Assembly: GCF_001611975.1 (NCBI RefSeq)
Contig: NZ_CP014525.1
Location: forward strand, 612,001-676,000
Length of the DNA stretch: 64,000 nt
Direction: 5' to 3'
DNA from: Haematospirillum jordaniae
GTDB taxonomy: Bacteria > Pseudomonadota > Alphaproteobacteria > Rhodospirillales > Rhodospirillaceae
Under the pieces are notes generated by a model. That model was given only the letters and a program-made list of their open reading frames with translations. It ran no database searches and was not told the DNA's origin. Below are positions 1 to 8,926 of this stretch, piece by piece (positions within the stretch are counted from its first letter, which is position 1; each line of letters starts with the position of its first letter). A program made the translations under genes and the position numbers.

Positions 1-783
1 CAAATACACGCGACGAACCCCTTCGTCAGCCACAATCTCTTCCGGCTTCCCTTCCATCAGGACCGTACCAGCATGAAGAATACAGGCACGGTCAATGATA
101 TCCAGTGTTTCCCGTACATTGTGATCCGTGATCAACACGCCCAAACCCCGATCCTTGAGATGGGCCACAAGGTCACGGATTTCAGCCACTGCAATCGGAT
201 CAATCCCAGCCAGCGGTTCATCCAGAAGAATATAAGATGGTCTGGATGCCAGTGCACGGGCAATTTCCACACGCCGACGTTCCCCCCCGGACAAGGACAA
301 GGCCGGAGCCCGGCGCAGGTGGGATACGGAGAATTCAGCGAGAAGATCCTCAAGCCGTTCTTCGCGCACATCCTGATCCGACTCGCATACCTCCAGAATA
401 GCCATGATATTCTGCTCGACGCTGAGCCCACGGAAAATAGAGGCTTCCTGCGGCAAATACCCTATGCCCAAACGCGCCCGACGATACATGGGCAGCGCCG
501 TGATATCACGACCATCCAGCTCGATGGTCCCTGAGTCAGGCATAATAAGGCCCGTCACACAATAAAAGCACGTCGTCTTGCCAGCCCCGTTCGGCCCAAG
601 AAGACCAACGGCCTCCCCACGCTGCACAGACAGGCTGACATCGTGAAGAACAGGCCTACGTTTGTAGTGCTTGCCTATGCGGCGGACACGAAGGCCCGTG
701 CTTGAATCTTTTGCCTGAACTAGGCCAGCCGTTTCGTTATCGGAACCGGAACCCGGTTCAGGATGATCTTTCTCCGTTCTCAC
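1..783 (-). CDS. lptB: LPS export ABC transporter ATP-binding protein LptB (3' end cut by window)
   Basis: ATPase of the LptB2FG complex, which pulls lipopolysaccharide out of the inner membrane and feeds it to the Lpt bridge. Reading leftwards from a GTG at 783, about 30 poorly conserved residues precede a standard ABC domain: Walker A GPNGAGKTT (residues 63-71), signature LSGGERRR, Walker B YILLDEP and the switch histidine in ITDHNVRET. The reading frame is still open at base 1 and ends in VRRVYL, a stretch normally a few residues from the LptB C-terminus, so almost the whole protein is present. No ATG is available in this frame; GGAG lies 12 bases before the GTG, so the start is reasonable but not certain. 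It lies 45 bases after lptA. Confidence 0.93.
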   Translation of the reverse strand, partial: MRTEKDHPEPGSGSDNETAGLVQAKDSSTGLRVRRIGKHYKRRPVLHDVSLSVQRGEAVGLLGPNGAGKTTCFYCVTGLIMPDSGTIELDGRDITALPMYRRARLGIGYLPQEASIFRGLSVEQNIMAILEVCESDQDVREERLEDLLAEFSVSHLRRAPALSLSGGERRRVEIARALASRPSYILLDEPLAGIDPIAVAEIRDLVAHLKDRGLGVLITDHNVRETLDIIDRACILHAGTVLMEGKPEEIVADEGVRRVYL

Positions 784-828
784 AAGCGTCGCTGTCTCCG
801 TATGCTGACCGCTGAACCCCGTCGGGAA

Positions 829-1713
829 TCAGGGCTGACCCTTCGATACTTCATCGCTACCACTCTTCTGCCCGTCCTGAACAGGTTTTTCCGGAACCAG
901 AACAGCCCTAGCCCGCCCTGGCCCGCCCACCAGACGGGACACACCGGTATTCATGTCAAATACCGCCTTGTTACCGGTCAGAATCGTTCCATCACGAACC
1001 AGAGTAACCGTACCTGTCAGCGTGGCAATGCCGGTCACGGCATCATAGTGTCCGCGATCACCTGTCCCCTGCTCACGCGGGGTAACGATACGGACATTTC
1101 CGGTTGCATCAACGGTTTTCAAGGTATCCCCACCACGTGCCGCACTCATCCGTGCAACCATGCTATCGGCAGACATGATGCGATCCTGCCTGACAACGCG
1201 GGCGTCTCCCTTTGCTGTTGCCACCAAAGAGCGACTGTCATAGTGGACTGTATCACGCGCCGTTATAGTATCCTGCGGCAGGGTTACGACAACGCCTTTC
1301 CCCTGACCAAACAGTGTCAAGGCACCTTTGACAACATCGTAAACAGCTTTCTCACCCCGCGCACGTCTTCCCGGAGCCGTCATCACGACAGAGCCGTGCG
1401 CCTCCAGCACACGAATGGCACCGAACGAACCCGCACCCTGCGGGGCAGCCTTATTATGGCTGTCATCATCATAGAAGGCAAAGAGAGTGTCAGCCCGCAG
1501 CGTCGCATCACCCCGAACGGCGGTCGCATGACCACGCGCCACAAAACGACGCTGCTCCCTTGTCCATTCCAGACCATTCTCAGCCTCTATCACGACCGGT
1601 GCATCATCATCCCCGGCCACCACACGGCTAGGGTCCTGCGCATGCACAGGCAAGAAGACAAGGCCACCCAACAGAGCAACCAAGAGAAACAGGATACGTG
1701 CCGCGATACGCAT
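829..1713 (-). CDS. lptA: LPS transport periplasmic protein LptA
   Basis: Periplasmic bridge protein that carries LPS between LptC and LptD. The N-terminus is a clear signal peptide (MRIAARILFLLVALL, cleavage likely after VHA near residue 25). The rest is repetitive beta-strand sequence of the OstA/LptA type, with recurring units such as TAVRGDATLRADTL, EKAVYDVVKGALTL and GNKAVFDMNTGVSRL. At 294 residues it is longer than the roughly 185-residue enterobacterial protein, which I take to be extra beta-jellyroll turns. It lies between lptC and lptB in the usual order, which supports the call as much as the sequence does. Confidence 0.9.
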   Translation of the reverse strand: MRIAARILFLLVALLGGLVFLPVHAQDPSRVVAGDDDAPVVIEAENGLEWTREQRRFVARGHATAVRGDATLRADTLFAFYDDDSHNKAAPQGAGSFGAIRVLEAHGSVVMTAPGRRARGEKAVYDVVKGALTLFGQGKGVVVTLPQDTITARDTVHYDSRSLVATAKGDARVVRQDRIMSADSMVARMSAARGGDTLKTVDATGNVRIVTPREQGTGDRGHYDAVTGIATLTGTVTLVRDGTILTGNKAVFDMNTGVSRLVGGPGRARAVLVPEKPVQDGQKSGSDEVSKGQP

Positions 1714-1734
1714 GTGATCAGGCTCCTGCCGCTC

Positions 1735-2364
1735 CTAAGGAGCTTTCTCCGGGTAAAGAACAAGGCGCACCTTTCCCGTAAACAGGACGGAACGACCACG
1801 CTCCACCACATGGATACCTTCTGATGCGATTGTCATGGATGGCCCCTGCCCCTCAACGGCCTCCATGCCAATGGCTTCCCCTCCCGCCACATCAATCGTG
1901 ACAGATGGCGTATGCAACTCATACCCCGCATCATGATACAGGTTCACACCGCCAGATAAATCCAGAATGGATTGATTCTCATAATACAGCCCCTCAGGCG
2001 CATCCATCGCCAACCACGCGCCATCGTTCGTTGTCATGTCAGCGCGTGGATTGACCAAGTTAAACTCTGACGACCCGGGCACCACCTCCCACACACGATC
2101 GGCATTCAGGGTATAAGGCTGGTTGTCCGCATCTGTTGCCCTGTAACGGGGCTGCTCCATCTGTTTGTTTTCCAGTGGAACGTCTTCTGTCGCAGCCTGG
2201 ATCAAGGACGAAGGAGCAGTTGTGTCGGCAACAAGGCGCGGCCAGAGAAGAACACCCACAATCAGAAGCAGGGCAAGGGCAGGCAGCAGAACCTTCATCG
2301 CCACGACAAGACGACTGTATCCGAACAACAAGGACCAACGTCCGGAAGGATCAGGAACAGGCAT
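1735..2364 (-). CDS. lptC: LPS export protein LptC
   Basis: Single-span inner-membrane protein that accepts LPS from LptFG and hands it to LptA. A short cytoplasmic segment is followed by one hydrophobic helix (about residues 24-45, VLLPALALLLIVGVLL), then a periplasmic OstA-like beta domain (YRATDADNQPYTLNADRV, DLSGGVNLYHDAGYELHT, VLFTGKVRLVLYP). Length 209 residues, normal for the family. The ATG shares its A with the TGA of kdsD (TGATG), so the two are translationally coupled. lptA begins 21 bases downstream. Confidence 0.9.
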   Translation of the reverse strand: MPVPDPSGRWSLLFGYSRLVVAMKVLLPALALLLIVGVLLWPRLVADTTAPSSLIQAATEDVPLENKQMEQPRYRATDADNQPYTLNADRVWEVVPGSSEFNLVNPRADMTTNDGAWLAMDAPEGLYYENQSILDLSGGVNLYHDAGYELHTPSVTIDVAGGEAIGMEAVEGQGPSMTIASEGIHVVERGRSVLFTGKVRLVLYPEKAP

Positions 2365-3359
2365 CAGACAATACCAGCCCGGAGCAAATCATGCACATGC
2401 AGGAAACCAACCGGCCGCCCACCTGGATCAACGACAAAAAGGCCGGTAACCTTGCGGCTGTTCATACGATGCAAGGCTTCCCCCGCAAGAAGCGTGGGCG
2501 AAACCGTCATCGGGTCCGGGGTCATAACGTCCACTGCCCGCCGCCGCATCAACCCATCTTCCATATGGCGGCGCAGATCGCCATCTGTAATCATACCGGC
2601 CAGACGCCCATCAGCCCCCATAACACCGGCACAGCCAAGACTTTTACCCGTCATTTCGACCAGAACATCCGCCATCAGGGTATCGGGTGTACACAACGGC
2701 AGCTCCTGCGGACCATGCATCAGGTCAGCAACACGCATCAGGCGTTGCCCAAGCTTCCCCCCCGGATGGAAAAGACGGAAATCTTCAGCAGTGAATCCCT
2801 TGCTTTCCAGAAGAGCAACCGCCAGAGCATCACCCAAGGCCAACATCAGCGTGGTTGAAGTGGTCGGAGCCAATCCATGCGGGCATGCCTCTTCAAAGGC
2901 CGGCAGCACCAAGGCAACATCGCTGTCCACAGCCAAAGCGCTATCAGCCCGCCCGGTAATACCGATCAGGGGGATAGCAAAACGACGGGTATAGGCGACG
3001 ATATCCGCCAGCTCGGCCGTCTCCCCTGAATTGGACAGGGCGACGACCGCATCATCCTGCGTCACCATCCCGAGATCACCGTGACTGGCCTCAGCAGGGT
3101 GCACAAAGAACGCCGGCGTACCCGTTGATGCCAAGGTTGCGGCAATCTTGGCGCCGATGTGGCCACTCTTGCCCATGCCCGTGACAACAACACGGCCTTT
3201 TACAGCCAGAAGCCGCTCCAAGGCAGCCGAGAAAGGACCATCAAGGCTCTCTGCCAGGCTATGCAGAGCCCCGGCTTCGGTCAACAGCACCCTGCGCCCG
3301 GCTTCCAGGGCAGAGTTCAGGGATACAGGTCCGGACGAAAGGGACGATGATGCTTTCAC
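2364..3359 (-). CDS. kdsD: Arabinose-5-phosphate isomerase (KdsD/KpsF)
   Basis: Interconverts ribulose 5-phosphate and arabinose 5-phosphate, the first committed step toward Kdo for LPS. An N-terminal SIS sugar-isomerase domain shows VTGMGKSGHIGAKIAATL, PAEASHGDLGM and LSNSGETAE; two CBS domains follow (LPLCTPDTLMADVLVEM and VDVMTPDPMTVSPTLLAGE). There is no ATG at the start: GTG, TTG and GTG occur in a row at 3365, 3362 and 3359. The AAGGAG sequence sits only 1 base before the first but 7 bases before the third, so I chose 3359. It opens the LPS operon and is coupled to lptC. Confidence 0.92.
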   Translation of the reverse strand: MKASSSLSSGPVSLNSALEAGRRVLLTEAGALHSLAESLDGPFSAALERLLAVKGRVVVTGMGKSGHIGAKIAATLASTGTPAFFVHPAEASHGDLGMVTQDDAVVALSNSGETAELADIVAYTRRFAIPLIGITGRADSALAVDSDVALVLPAFEEACPHGLAPTTSTTLMLALGDALAVALLESKGFTAEDFRLFHPGGKLGQRLMRVADLMHGPQELPLCTPDTLMADVLVEMTGKSLGCAGVMGADGRLAGMITDGDLRRHMEDGLMRRRAVDVMTPDPMTVSPTLLAGEALHRMNSRKVTGLFVVDPGGRPVGFLHVHDLLRAGIV

Positions 3360-3378
3360 CAACACACTCCTTCAGCGT

Positions 3379-3996
3379 TCAGTGACTGAAGATATCAAGG
3401 CTATGCCAATCCAGCAGATCCAGCTCCGCACGGATCGGAAGAAACTGGAAGCAAGACTCGGCAAGATGGGTACGACGCTCCCGCACAAGAAGAGCATCCA
3501 GACGATCTTTCAGGGCATGCAGATACAATACATCCGAGGCCGCATAAGACAATTGTTCTGCCGTCAACTCACCATCCGTTCCCCAGTCTGAAGACTGTTG
3601 CTGTTTGTCCAGCTCCACACCTGTCAGGGCCTGGACCAAGGACCGCAAACCATGGGCATCCGTATTGGTACGCGTCAGACGGGATGCGATCTTGGTGCAA
3701 TAAACTGGCGCACAGGCTACCCCCAGATACTTGCGAAGTATGGCAATATCAAAGCGGGCATAGTGAAAGATCTTGAGACGCGAAGGATCGGCCAAAACGG
3801 CTTTCAGGTTCGGGCAATCATACCCCAATGCGCCACCGACATGAACAACATGCGCATTGCCGTCTCCTCCGGAGAGTTGCACAACACACAGACGATCCCG
3901 TACGGGGGACAACCCGGTTGTCTCGGTATCAATGGCAACCGCTCCCGAAAAACCAACGTCAGCCGGCAGATCGCCACGATGATAGTATATAGTCAT
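3379..3996 (-). CDS. rnd: Short ribonuclease D-type 3'-5' exonuclease
   Basis: DEDDy-family 3'-5' exonuclease acting on tRNA and other small-RNA ends. All exonuclease motifs are visible: AIDTETTGL (ExoI), FHYARFDIAIL (ExoII) and YAASDVLYL (ExoIII, with the tyrosine that defines DEDDy). At about 205 residues it has only the exonuclease domain and lacks the HRDC domains of enterobacterial RNase D, as is common in alphaproteobacteria. The ATG at 3996 is preferred over a TTG two codons earlier. It precedes kdsD by 19 bases on the same strand, so it may share the LPS operon transcript. Confidence 0.88.
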   Translation of the reverse strand: MTIYYHRGDLPADVGFSGAVAIDTETTGLSPVRDRLCVVQLSGGDGNAHVVHVGGALGYDCPNLKAVLADPSRLKIFHYARFDIAILRKYLGVACAPVYCTKIASRLTRTNTDAHGLRSLVQALTGVELDKQQQSSDWGTDGELTAEQLSYAASDVLYLHALKDRLDALLVRERRTHLAESCFQFLPIRAELDLLDWHSLDIFSH

Positions 3997-4165
3997 TGCC
4001 AAAATCCCCGAAAACTGGCTTTTCTACCGAAGATAGAGAGTGGGCGCTGGCGCACTGCGACACGGCGGTATTCATGGACAGAAATACGGCTTATGGCCAC
4101 AAAAAAATCCGCCTAGCAAATCTCCGCTTCCCTTCCCGGGATCCTGCGAAGCTTTGCCAGGCGGA

Positions 4166-4252
4166 TGGTGCCCAGGAGAAGACTCGAACTTCCACGACCT
4201 TTCGGCCACAGGTACCTGAAACCTGCGCGTCTACCAATTCCGCCACCTAGGC
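4166..4252 (-). tRNA. tRNA-Leu (CAG)
   Basis: On the minus strand an 87-base cloverleaf runs from GCCTAGG to CCTGGGC plus A and an encoded CCA. The D-arm is typical of leucine tRNA (TGGCGGAATTGGTAGACGC). The anticodon stem CAGGT/ACCTG encloses the loop TTCAGGT, giving anticodon CAG. A class II variable arm and the T-loop GTTCGAGTC follow. Confidence 0.97.
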
Positions 4253-4590
4253 TGGTGACACAATACCGCTCTCTTTTTTCTTGCCAGAAAGATTTGCGTT
4301 CTTTCACAGCACAAAGACCAAGAGAAACGTCTTGGTGGGGGCGGTTTATATGGGCATGTTGCCTCTGCGTCAATCATCTTTTTAACACCATGGATATTTT
4401 TCAAAAGAGAACAACCAACTCTGGCAAGCCAATACTAGGAGATTGGCCACCAGGCGGTATTCAGGGGCTCTCTGTTGCGTCCGGCCTCGTGTTGTGCCAA
4501 TTTCCCGGACAGGAAGCTGTCTTTGGCACGGTCCCGCAAGGCTCGCAGCGAATGGGGCCCCGGCACTGATATTTCGGGAGTTTCAGTACC
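4253..4590. other. Intergenic region, divergent promoter area
   Basis: This 338-base stretch separates the minus-strand tRNA-Leu from the plus-strand NDUFA9-like gene. Short open frames on both strands have no recognisable motif or ribosome site. It presumably holds the promoters for both flanking genes, but no clear hexamer pair stands out. Confidence 0.5.
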
Positions 4591-5610
4591 ATGACCGAAC
4601 GTCTGGTCACAATTTTTGGCGGATCCGGTTTCGTTGGCCGTCATTTGGTCAACAAGCTGACAAAAGCGGGCTGGCGTATCCGCGTCGCCGTCCGGGATCC
4701 CGAAGGTGCCAAATTCCTGAAACCCCTAGGTGATCTGGGCCAAGTCTCGCCTGTTTACGCAAACATCACGCGTGAGGATACGGTCCGCAGTGCCGTACAG
4801 GGGGCAAGCGCGGTTATCAATCTGGTCGGTATCCTGTACGAAAAGGGACCGGTTTGCTTCGATGCCATCCATGTTGTGGGGGCCGAAACCATCGCGCGCT
4901 TGGCCCGGGAAGCTGGCGTCCAGCACCTTGTCCACATGAGCGCACTGGGTGCCGATCCTTCCAGCCCGGCAAGCTACGCCCGCAGCAAGGCCGAGGGTGA
5001 GACCCGGGTCAAAACTGCCTTCCCAGGGGCCAGCATTCTTCGCCCGTCGGTCATTTTTGGTCCCGAGGATGACTTCTACAATCGCTTTGGCGCCATGGCA
5101 CGGGCGCTGCCGTTCCTGCTGTATTTCACAACGGATGCCCCGGCCCTGCGCAAAGTTCCGGGCGAGCTGCCCCGTCTTGACCTAGTCGGATCTGGTGGGC
5201 CGAAGCTTCAGCCTGTCTATGTCGGTGATGTTGCCGAGGTGATATGCCGCATCCTTGATGACCGCAGCCAGCAAGGGAAGCTGTGGGAGCTGGGTGGGCC
5301 ACGCGTCATGACACTGAAGGAGATCATGGAACAGGTCATGCGGGAAACACGCCGTGGCAAGCCTGTTCTCCCCGCGCCCATGGCCGTGGCACGCATTCAG
5401 GCTGCCCTGCTTCAATTCCTGCCGGTTCCGCCCTTGACACCGGATATGGTTAAAATGATGGAACGGGACAGCGTTGTGTCGGGGACTTGCCCCGGTCTGG
5501 CTGAACTTGGTATCCGCCCGGAAACCACGGAAGCCATTATTCCGTCGTATCTGGAGCGGTTCCGCCCTACACACCGCCAGATCCGGCGTATTGGCCACCA
5601 GACGCTGTAG
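4591..5610 (+). CDS. Complex I NDUFA9-family NAD(P)-binding protein
   Basis: Atypical short-chain dehydrogenase/epimerase related to the NDUFA9 accessory subunit of respiratory complex I. It opens with the Rossmann motif TIFGGSGFVGRHLV (residues 7-20), followed by VRDPEGAKFL, NLVGILYE, HMSALGADPSSPASYARSK and LRPSVIFGPEDDFYNRF, all characteristic of the family. The YxxxK catalytic pair of true SDR enzymes is replaced by YARSK, as in NDUFA9. Length 339 residues is normal. The ATG follows GGGAGTTTCAGTACC. It is probably membrane-associated with complex I, but a quinone- or lipid-related role cannot be excluded from sequence alone. Confidence 0.85.
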   Translation: MTERLVTIFGGSGFVGRHLVNKLTKAGWRIRVAVRDPEGAKFLKPLGDLGQVSPVYANITREDTVRSAVQGASAVINLVGILYEKGPVCFDAIHVVGAETIARLAREAGVQHLVHMSALGADPSSPASYARSKAEGETRVKTAFPGASILRPSVIFGPEDDFYNRFGAMARALPFLLYFTTDAPALRKVPGELPRLDLVGSGGPKLQPVYVGDVAEVICRILDDRSQQGKLWELGGPRVMTLKEIMEQVMRETRRGKPVLPAPMAVARIQAALLQFLPVPPLTPDMVKMMERDSVVSGTCPGLAELGIRPETTEAIIPSYLERFRPTHRQIRRIGHQTL

Positions 5611-5691
5611 ATCTGCCGAGCGCTTCCCTTTCTTGGCCCCGCAGCCCATGCGGGGCCTTTGCACGATGCCCTGCCCCCGAAAGGTTCTTCC

Positions 5692-6507
5692 ATGAAAATT
5701 GCTGTAGCTGGATGCGCCGGTCGCATGGGCCGGATGTTGGTCCAGGAAATTCTTGCTACCGATACTGTTACCCTAGCTGGTGGAACAGAGCCGCAGGGAT
5801 CTCCCTTCCTGGGTCAGGACATAGGCCGCCTTGTTGGCACAACAGAGCCACTTGGCATAGCAATCACAGATGATCCCTCCAGCCTCTTCTCCCATGCCGA
5901 TGCTGTTATCGATTTCACGACCCCGGATGCCACCACCGTGCATGCCCGCCTAGCAGCCACTCACAGAACAGCCCTGATCGTGGGAACAACGGGCTTCTCT
6001 CCCACCCAACAAGAAGCTGTATCCATTGCAGCCAAGAGCATCCCTATTGTCATGTCACCAAACATGAGCATCGGCACCAATCTACTGTTTGCCCTGACAG
6101 AAAGAGTAGCCGCCATTCTGGGGCTGGATTACGACATAGAGATCCTTGAAATGCACCACCGCCACAAGGTTGACGCGCCATCTGGCACAGCATTAGGCTT
6201 GGGGCAGGCGGCCGCCCGTGGGCGGCGAACCACCCTGGATGATGTCTCACAGATAACCCGTAATGGCCATACAGGCCCCCGGACGCCGGGTACAATCGGT
6301 TTTGCCAGCTTGCGGGGCGGTGACGTAATCGGGGAACATACTGTGATTTTCGCAGCCGATGGCGAACGGGTGGAACTGACCCACAAAGCCAGCTCCAGAC
6401 AGATCTTTGCCCGTGGCGCCATCCGCGCTGCACGCTGGTGCAACGGGCGCAGGCCCGGACTATACTCCATGCAGGATGTTCTGGGCCTGACCCCCCGTAC
6501 CCCATGA
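5692..6507 (+). CDS. dapB: 4-hydroxy-tetrahydrodipicolinate reductase (DapB)
   Basis: Reduces hydroxy-tetrahydrodipicolinate with NAD(P)H in the diaminopimelate/lysine pathway. The N-terminal nucleotide-binding motif is VAGCAGRMGRML (residues 5-16). The catalytic and substrate-binding segment EMHHRHKVDAPSGTAL carries the histidine and lysine expected of DapB. Length 271 residues is typical. The ATG at 5692 begins exactly at the conserved MKIAVAG; an in-frame ATG 11 codons upstream is not supported by homology. Its stop overlaps the start of nth (ATGA). Confidence 0.96.
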   Translation: MKIAVAGCAGRMGRMLVQEILATDTVTLAGGTEPQGSPFLGQDIGRLVGTTEPLGIAITDDPSSLFSHADAVIDFTTPDATTVHARLAATHRTALIVGTTGFSPTQQEAVSIAAKSIPIVMSPNMSIGTNLLFALTERVAAILGLDYDIEILEMHHRHKVDAPSGTALGLGQAAARGRRTTLDDVSQITRNGHTGPRTPGTIGFASLRGGDVIGEHTVIFAADGERVELTHKASSRQIFARGAIRAARWCNGRRPGLYSMQDVLGLTPRTP

Positions 6508-7223
6508 GCACGCAACACAATACCCGGACGACCGCAACCCGTCCCATGACCCGGAAACAGGTCGAGGGGTTTTTCAGCACGCTACAGGCCCTCAATCCAG
6601 AGCCAAAAGGGGAGCTGGAATACGTCAACGCCTATACGCTTCTGGTCGCGGTTGCACTATCAGCCCAGGCAACAGATACCGGCGTCAACAAGGCAACCCG
6701 CGCCCTGTTCCAACGTGTCGATACGCCGGAGAAAATGCTGGAACTGGGGGAAGAAGGGCTGCGTCAACATATCCGGACCATTGGCCTGTTCAACACCAAG
6801 GCCAAAAACATTATTGCCCTGTCGCAGATTCTGGTCCGCGATTACAACAGCACCGTTCCCCGTAACAGAGACATTCTGGAAACATTGCCCGGCGTTGGCC
6901 GCAAGACAGCCAATGTCGTTCTGAACATTGCCTTTGGCGAACCAACCATTGCTGTTGACACCCATCTGTTCCGCGTCGCCAACCGCACAGGCATGGCTGC
7001 CGGCAAGACGCCGCTGGCTGTCGAGAAGATGCTAGAAACAGTCATTCCCGCCCGCTTTCGCCAGCATGCGCACCATTGGCTGATCCTGCACGGACGCTAC
7101 ATCTGCAAGGCACGAACCCCGGCCTGCGACCGGTGCCCGGTCAGGGAATGGTGTAACTGGCCGGAGAGAGAGGCCAAAGCCATACCTGGAAAGGCTCAGT
7201 CGGCTTCTCGCTCAAGATCTTGA
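6504..7223 (+). CDS. nth: Endonuclease III (Nth)
   Basis: Bifunctional DNA glycosylase/AP lyase that removes oxidised pyrimidines. The helix-hairpin-helix is LPGVGRKTANVVL, with the catalytic lysine, and the catalytic aspartate is in AVDTHLFRVANR. The C-terminal 4Fe-4S cluster site has the exact spacing C-x6-C-x2-C-x5-C (CKARTPACDRCPVREWC). About 239 residues from the ATG at 6504, which overlaps the dapB stop by four bases, so the pair is translationally coupled. Confidence 0.96.
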   Translation: MSTQHNTRTTATRPMTRKQVEGFFSTLQALNPEPKGELEYVNAYTLLVAVALSAQATDTGVNKATRALFQRVDTPEKMLELGEEGLRQHIRTIGLFNTKAKNIIALSQILVRDYNSTVPRNRDILETLPGVGRKTANVVLNIAFGEPTIAVDTHLFRVANRTGMAAGKTPLAVEKMLETVIPARFRQHAHHWLILHGRYICKARTPACDRCPVREWCNWPEREAKAIPGKAQSASRSRS

Positions 7224-7247
7224 CAGCTTGGCCGCATCACTCTCCGG

Positions 7248-8330
7248 TCAAGGAGCGGGGGAAAGATCAGGAGCATGGATCAGGTCATCAGGCAAAGCCG
7301 CCACTTCTATCGCCCTGTCTGACAAGCGGGCGCTGTCGAACGCACGCAGCTCATTAACCCGTATAATGTTGCGCAACGCTTGAGTATAAGCGGAACCACG
7401 CTCTGAATAGCGATGCAGGTAGGGAGCTAGGCTCATGCCTTCAGGTAATGATCCTGCCTTCCGGGCAGAAAAACGGGCCAAACGAAACTCTCCATACGCA
7501 CTATGCGTATTCAGGTTCACGACGTAGGACCGCACCGCATCTAAAAGAGAGGGAAAAGAAGCAATACGCCAACCCGGTGCAATCGGATCCGGGTGCTTCA
7601 AGCCGCGTGCAGAGGGTGTCCACTGGCCAAACAAAGCATTACCCTGCATGGCAAAGCGCGAGGTTCCCCAGCCGCTTTCCTCAATAGCCTGAGCAAGGGC
7701 AATGGAAGGAGGCACAATGTCCATCCGCTTCAGCAACTGCTCCATATTGACAACACGCATGCGATACTCGCGCGTCTTGTCTTCCAGCCACAACGCATCA
7801 TGCTCGCTAACTGGCATCCCCGCACCGTCACGCTCGATCAGCCTTTTCAGGCGGGTTCTGTCGCTCTCGATCTCCTCGTTAACACGCAGAATAACAGGCA
7901 GCAACATACGCAGGAACAGGCTCTTGCGGCGTTCAACATCAACATCGCGCATATCTCGGGGAACAGATGGAGAAAAAACGCGTGGGACAGCTGCAACACC
8001 GCTCCTCACGCCATCCAGACCGTAAGACAGTTCCTCATAGAGGGCATCCAGCCGTTCAGCACGCACATCGGCCGGTGTGGCCAGAGACGTTGGAACCGAC
8101 GGCTTGCCAACAGGCAATAGCAAGGCTGATGGAACGCGTGATGACAGAGAAACCCATGTTCTGGGAACCGATGGCGCCCCTGTAGAAGCAGATTCTGATA
8201 CCGTACGCTCGCTACCTCTATGCAGACCCGCCACACCAGAGACCGCCGCACTGTACAGGCCACCCACACAGGTAAACACAACACCCAACACAACAATGTT
8301 GAAGCGCCGACAGGATCGCTTCTGATACAT
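7248..8330 (-). CDS. Secreted or anchored glucosaminidase-domain protein (Bax-like)
   Basis: Putative peptidoglycan hydrolase. After an N-terminal hydrophobic segment (FNIVVLGVVFTCVGGLY, residues 10-26, signal peptide or anchor) and a variable linker, the C-terminal half matches the glucosaminidase/Bax family: PPSIALAQAIEESGWGTSRFA with the catalytic glutamate, NALFGQWT, WRIASFPSLLDAVRSYVVNL and LAPYLHRYSERGSAYTQAL. The start at 8330 is chosen because AAAGAGG lies just upstream; a longer frame to 8402 adds 24 unsupported residues. About 360 residues. The specificity is inferred from family membership. Confidence 0.82.
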   Translation of the reverse strand: MYQKRSCRRFNIVVLGVVFTCVGGLYSAAVSGVAGLHRGSERTVSESASTGAPSVPRTWVSLSSRVPSALLLPVGKPSVPTSLATPADVRAERLDALYEELSYGLDGVRSGVAAVPRVFSPSVPRDMRDVDVERRKSLFLRMLLPVILRVNEEIESDRTRLKRLIERDGAGMPVSEHDALWLEDKTREYRMRVVNMEQLLKRMDIVPPSIALAQAIEESGWGTSRFAMQGNALFGQWTPSARGLKHPDPIAPGWRIASFPSLLDAVRSYVVNLNTHSAYGEFRLARFSARKAGSLPEGMSLAPYLHRYSERGSAYTQALRNIIRVNELRAFDSARLSDRAIEVAALPDDLIHAPDLSPAP

Positions 8331-8477
8331 ACACACCTCTTTACCGGGGGCTGCGGCACGTTCAACACGCGAATGAAACGCAAAGATCCTCGGCGCCGCC
8401 AAGCCCTAGACCGCGGGCATCGTACCTTTACGGCACAACACCAAACAGACCGGCCAACATGTGGTGGGAGATTCTCG

Positions 8478-8647
8478 CCCCTAATTCAGGGCGGGTGAAA
8501 CTCCCGTTTTGGTACGCCCTCTGGCCGGGATCTCTGGCCAAACGGGCACCGCACCGGGTTGAACACCGGTTGCACAGGGGCAAAACCGGATCACGATGCC
8601 ATCAGAGATGGCCCGCAGCAGCACCGCAGTCCAAGGCATCGGAGGGG
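8478..8647 (-). ncRNA. Candidate structured RNA, about 170 nt, family not identified
   Basis: A compact block of nested complementarity between bax-like and nfuA. The ends pair (CCCCT at 8643-8647 with AGGGG at 8478-8482, minus-strand reading). Inside, GGTTTTG and GCCCCTG pair with CAAAAC and CAGAGGGC to make a long irregular stem. Further hairpins are GCCAT/ATGGC and ACCGG/CCGGT. A promoter-like TTGACC/TATATT pair lies just upstream on the minus strand, so a transcript would start almost exactly at the closing stem. Size and overall shape are compatible with 6S RNA, but no diagnostic 6S motif was verified. It could also be a leader of the Bax-like gene, whose start is about 150 bases further on. 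Confidence 0.4.
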
Positions 8648-8652
8648 AAGCT

Positions 8653-8679
8653 AATATAAAGTAAAGCACCCTAGGTCAA
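8653..8679 (-). promoter_or_regulatory. Promoter-like sequence for the structured RNA
   Basis: On the minus strand, TTGACC (8679-8674) and TATATT (8658-8653) are separated by 15 bases, slightly short of the optimum. The predicted transcription start, near 8646, coincides with the 5' end of the closing helix of the structured element. Confidence 0.35.
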
Positions 8680-8926
8680 GCACCTGATCCGTGAAAATGG
8701 GCAAAAGACAGGCCCATAAAGGGCTACACCCTTGAGAAATATAGGAAGCTGAAACAAAAATAAATCTCATACACCTCAATTTAGAGGCACCTTATTAGCA
8801 CTATAAACAATGCAAACAGGTGCCTGACATCAATGATTCGGATACGGAAGACGCCAAAATGGCAGAATAAAAAATCAAACAAATCAGGGAAACAAAGTCA
8901 CATCAGACCTCTTTACATAACGAAGA
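8680..8926. other. A+T-rich intergenic stretch
   Basis: About 250 bases, clearly richer in A and T than the surroundings, between the structured element and the 3' end of nfuA. No open frame with a ribosome site was found on either strand and no strong hairpin was recognised. Confidence 0.5.

Noticed and set aside
763..1824. A 353-codon plus-strand open frame
   Set aside because: It is the mirror of lptA, has no ribosome site and the translation is basic and compositionally odd; lptA on the other strand is unmistakable.
8461..8660. FMN or cobalamin riboswitch
   Set aside because: Fragments such as GGGTGAAACTCCC and CCGGTGTTCAACCCGGTGCG recall these families on the two strands, but the invariant core strings (ACCGGCGGT for FMN; the CCCGCAACTGT and CCAGGAGACC blocks for cobalamin) are absent, and no riboflavin or B12 gene follows.
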